7,988 nt of DNA from Planctomycetota bacterium (lineage in GTDB: Bacteria; Planctomycetota; UBA11346), in the NCBI GenBank assembly GCA_013816645.1, contig JACDEC010000123.1, positions 1 through 7,988 on the forward strand, read 5' to 3'. The position numbers and the translations under genes are program-made. The notes beneath the pieces were generated by a model that did not search any database, was not told the DNA's origin, and worked only from the letters and a program-made list of their open reading frames with translations. Within the stretch, counting starts at the first letter, position 1; every line of letters starts with the position of its first letter. Shown here in pieces: positions 5,857 to 7,988 of this stretch.

Positions 5857-6642
5857 TCAGTGATCCATCCCCAGACTCGCCTGCGCCGCATCGAGGTCTG
5901 CGGACACCAGTCCTCCGACCGCGCGTTCGATCAGCGATGGCTTGATCACTGCGAACGCCTCGGTGATCCAGGCATCCACCGATTCCGTGGTCAGTGTGTC
6001 CGGGACACACGGGAGCGCGGGCAGCGTGACGATTGTGCGTCGGCTTGGCGCCGCGGCATTGCGCGGCAGCGGGCCATCGTCCCACATTTTCCGGATCCCA
6101 TCGAGGTACTCCGCGACCAGCGCGGTATCGGCAGCGGGCTGGCGGGCGATCTCGGCCTTGGCGAGCAGGTCGACCTCCTGGAACAGGGCCACATCAGCGC
6201 GGCGCGATCCGATCATGAGTCGCGCCAGCGCCGAGCGCTGATTGGGACCGTACGAGAACCTGGGCCAATGGCTGATCACCCGCAGGGAACTCACCGCGAT
6301 GGCGCTGCGCTGCGCCGCGTCCTCGAGCGCCGTCGGGAGCTGCGACACCATGGCCGCGCGGGCGGCCAGGACCTCGGGATCGCCGGAGATGGTCTCATCC
6401 CAACGCAGGGGAAGCGGCATGGAGAAGTAGCCCTGGACGATCGATGCCGCCAGCATCGGTCCCGTGAACGGCGTATCCACCGGCGCGCCGACATCCTGGG
6501 TGCTGATCGTCGTGACGCGCACGGTGTGGAAGACGTCCGCGACCAGCGACAGTTCCTGGGCCAGGCGCAGCATCGTCTGCGATAGGAGCCAGGACAGCGA
6601 CTGGCCGTCGGCTGCGTTCTGAGGACGTGGCCGATGATCCAC
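5857..6642 (-). CDS. Unrecognised 261-aa protein, 5' end possibly lost
   Basis: I do not recognise this product. The frame is long and open with GC-rich third positions, so most of it looks coding. It is largely helical (SLSWLLSQTMLRLAQELSLV near the start, then a stretch with APVDTPFTGPMLAASIVQG) and has no obvious signal peptide or catalytic motif. The only start giving this length is a GTG at 6642 without a clear ribosome-binding site, eight bases beyond the place where the mrr homology ends (about 6651). The frame differs from that of mrr. So this gene may have lost its native promoter and N-terminus in the event that truncated mrr; later starts such as the ATG at about 6576 (M23) are possible. 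It ends 67 bases before the RibD-C-like gene. Confidence 0.6.
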   Translation of the reverse strand: MDHRPRPQNAADGQSLSWLLSQTMLRLAQELSLVADVFHTVRVTTISTQDVGAPVDTPFTGPMLAASIVQGYFSMPLPLRWDETISGDPEVLAARAAMVSQLPTALEDAAQRSAIAVSSLRVISHWPRFSYGPNQRSALARLMIGSRRADVALFQEVDLLAKAEIARQPAADTALVAEYLDGIRKMWDDGPLPRNAAAPSRRTIVTLPALPCVPDTLTTESVDAWITEAFAVIKPSLIERAVGGLVSADLDAAQASLGMDH

Positions 6643-6650
6643 GCCTGCGC

Positions 6651-7397
6651 CTTGTGTGCCCGCTTGCCATCCAGCGCGCCGACGAACTTCTGCAGCTCCG
6701 GCCGCCCGACCGTGTTGCCGTCCTTCCAGCGTTTGGCCTGCAGGTAGATCAGGTCGAGGCCGAGCCGGTCCTCTTTGGTCACCCCGTCGACGCCTTCATC
6801 CCCGCTGCCGCCGATGGCCTCGCCCGCATCCTTAAGCGTGCCGCCATAGCCCATGGCGACCATGACCTCGACGACCAGCCGCTCGAAGCGCTTTGGCGAC
6901 GACGCGTGTAGGCGCTCGAGGATGTCGGTGATCAGGCCTTCGCGCAGGGTCGCGTGGCTCTACTCGACCTGCTCCTCGGGGGTCAGGGCGTCTTCTGCAT
7001 CCGCGGCAGCTGAATGATTGGAGCGGGAGGTGTCAGCGCTGACTGGCTTTGCCTGGGTATGGAAGGCGGCGAACTGCGGGTAGTGATCCTTGAGATAGCG
7101 CACGTTCAGCGGCTGTGGCGCCAATCCGAGCACCCGTTTGCCCTCGGTCGTCGCAACCGCGATGCCTTTCTTCGGGCTGTCAACCAGTCCCGCCTTCTTC
7201 AGGTAGGTGCGCGCCCAACCGACCCGATTGGTGACGATTTCCTGCTGGCCGCTGGGCAGCAATTCGCGTCGCTCAGCCTCGGACAACTTGAAGTGGTCGG
7301 ACACCGCCTCGACCACCTCGCGCATGGGGGTCGGCCCGCGGGTGCTAAGGACGCTCAGGATCGGCAGGAAGCACGATTGGAAGTCGGGAATTGGCAC
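6651..7397 (-). pseudogene. mrr: Mrr-type (type IV) restriction endonuclease, nonsense and 3'-truncated
   Basis: A GTG at 7397, with AGGA seven bases ahead, opens VPIPDFQSCFLPILSVLS. The Mrr N-terminal winged-helix domain follows (MREVVEAVSDHFKLSEAERR, LLPSGQQ, NRVGWARTYLKKAGL). At 6960-6962 a TAG interrupts the frame right after ALTPEEQVE. Downstream, in the same frame, the catalytic domain resumes: LREGLITDILERL, RFERLVVEVMVAMGYGGT, GSGDEGVDG (Asp near 6788) and IYLQAKRW (QAK near 6732-6740). These are the Mrr_cat D...QxK nuclease residues. Relatives read 'E-S-A' where TAG stands, so one base change (TCG to TAG) would explain it. Homology then ends at GALDGKRAHK (about 6651), losing roughly the last 55 of ~304 residues. 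Mrr cuts DNA with foreign methylation. This copy is almost certainly inactive. Confidence 0.85.
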
Positions 7398-7514
7398 CGC
7401 GGCATCCTGCAACCCGGCAGCGGGGCTTCCAGCCCGAGCACCGCATGCCGTGGAGAGTTCCTGCTCGCGGCCAGGGATCGCTTGCGTTCGGGGCGAGGTG
7501 CCAGAACTGCCCCC
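7398..7514. promoter_or_regulatory. Shared divergent intergenic region of mrr and the 7515 gene remnant
   Basis: These 117 bases separate the mrr GTG (minus strand) from the ATG at 7515 (plus strand), so both original promoters should lie here. I see no convincing -35/-10 pair. The minus-strand frame stays open through it, but the encoded stretch (SSGTSPRTQAIPGREQ) looks random. Confidence 0.4.
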
Positions 7515-7679
7515 ATGCCGCAGGATCTCACCAGCTCGCCCGTCGACCGGCAAAACATCCTCAACAACCCCTACGCCGTCGCCGAGATCGAGCGCGCGGT
7601 CGGCATTCGCGGGATCCCCTTCGAAGGCCGCTCGGTCGTGCTCAAGGAGCAGGTCGCGGCCTTCTTCGAGGTGACTGTC
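7515..7679 (+). pseudogene. N-terminal fragment of a DNA-binding-type protein, divergent from mrr
   Basis: The ATG at 7515 starts MPQDLTSSPVDRQNILNNPY, followed by AVAEIERAVGIRGIPFEGRS and VVLKEQVAAFFEVTV. I recognise 'NPYAV.EIE.AVG..GIPFEG..V.LKEQVA.FFEVT' as the start of a family of DNA-binding-type proteins with an N-terminal HTH-like domain, in which a segment like 'RTI..YL' should follow. Here the similarity stops at about residue 54-55. The frame stays open beyond it to the window end, but only as the antisense of the TPR gene. No clear ribosome-binding site precedes it. The fragment most likely reflects a deletion or rearrangement that joined it to the TPR gene's 3' end. The exact family is less sure than the fact of truncation. 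Confidence 0.65.
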
Positions 7680-7988
7680 CCGCATCGCTTCCCCCAGATC
7701 CCTCGGCCGCTCCCGCTCCCCGACTCGCACCGCACGGATCAGCCCCTCGACGTTCCGATTCACCTGATCCCCCGGCGCAGCGCGCAGCGCCGCCTGGATC
7801 GCCGTCTCGGCCTGCGGCAGCTGGCCGGCGATCAAGAAGGAGATCGCCAGGTTGCCGAGCATCTCGGGGTCGTCGGGGGTGAGCGTGACCGCGCGGGTCG
7901 CGACCGAGACCGCCTCGTCGCCGTGGCCGAGCGCGAGGCAGACGCCGCCGAGTTCGCGCAGGCAGCGGACGTCGCCGGCGCTGTGCTC
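7680..7988 (-). CDS. TPR-repeat protein, C-terminal part
   Basis: The gene enters from the right edge; the codon at 7988-7986 is in frame. Visible residues include LGGVCLALGHGDEAVSVATR, AVTLTPDDPEMLGNLAISFL and IAGQLPQAETAIQAALRAAP, matching two tandem TPR-like helix pairs (A...G....A...A....P.D). They are followed by NRNVEGLIRAVRVGERERPR, a common exit segment. TPR proteins mediate protein contacts; nothing more specific can be said. The original stop is not seen: similarity ends about 7680-7690, where the antisense of the plus-strand fragment begins. The frame then continues open to 6960 through unrelated DNA, so a TPR-Mrr fusion product would be an artefact. Confidence 0.65.

Noticed and set aside
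5790..5891. N-terminal extension of the RibD-C-like protein to an upstream start at 5891
   Set aside because: The extension is basic, low-complexity and overlaps the end of the 5857-6642 gene; the ATG at 5789 has a GGAG and matches the family start.
1..7988. CRISPR arrays, transposases, integrases or attachment sites
   Set aside because: No regularly spaced near-identical repeats of CRISPR type, no DDE or tyrosine-recombinase motifs, and no tRNA gene with a duplicated end were seen.

Overview
This is a GC-rich bacterial window. Codon use (strong G/C third positions), a GH42-like beta-galactosidase tail and short intergenic tandem repeats are compatible with a gammaproteobacterium of the Xanthomonadaceae type (Lysobacter/Luteimonas-like). 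That placement is an inference from general resemblance, not a database match.

Layout, left to right. Bases 3-83 are the 3' end of a beta-galactosidase-like gene, followed directly by three tandem 8-bp units. Bases 205-1407 (+) encode an unrecognised 400-aa protein with a charged helical C-terminal half and a basic tail. Bases 1565-2271 (+) hold an AbiEi-family antitoxin-like gene broken by a one-base frameshift near 2030; no AbiEii toxin partner follows. Next is an AT-rich promoter/operator island with an inverted repeat (2218-2276), then a tightly coupled, apparently intact hipB-hipA pair (2277-3859, GTGA overlap). Bases 3860-4366 contain no convincing gene but hold several hairpins, two families of imperfect direct repeats and a probable bidirectional terminator between convergent transcription units.

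The right half is almost entirely on the minus strand. In transcription order (right to left) it contains: the 3' end of a TPR protein (window edge to about 7680), a broken Mrr-type restriction endonuclease (7397 to about 6651), an unrecognised protein (6642-5857), a RibD-C/dihydrofolate-reductase-like protein (5789-5145), a small low-molecular-weight tyrosine-phosphatase-like protein (5111-4779) and a ferredoxin (4642-4367). A plus-strand N-terminal fragment of a DNA-binding-type protein (7515 to about 7679) lies between the TPR and Mrr segments, divergent from mrr.

The main theme is a small, decaying defence/toxin-antitoxin island. The hipBA module looks complete, while its neighbours are eroded: the AbiEi-like gene is frameshifted and lacks a partner, mrr has an in-frame TAG and has lost its 3' end, and the gene divergent from mrr is reduced to its first ~55 codons. 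The minus-strand reading frame stays open from the window edge to 6960 through three unrelated segments, so automatic annotation may report a spurious TPR-Mrr fusion. I did not find CRISPR arrays, tRNA or rRNA genes, transposases or integrases. I see no clear new system; the best candidate for new biology is the unrecognised 205-1407 protein upstream of the TA remnants, but nothing in the sequence assigns it a function.
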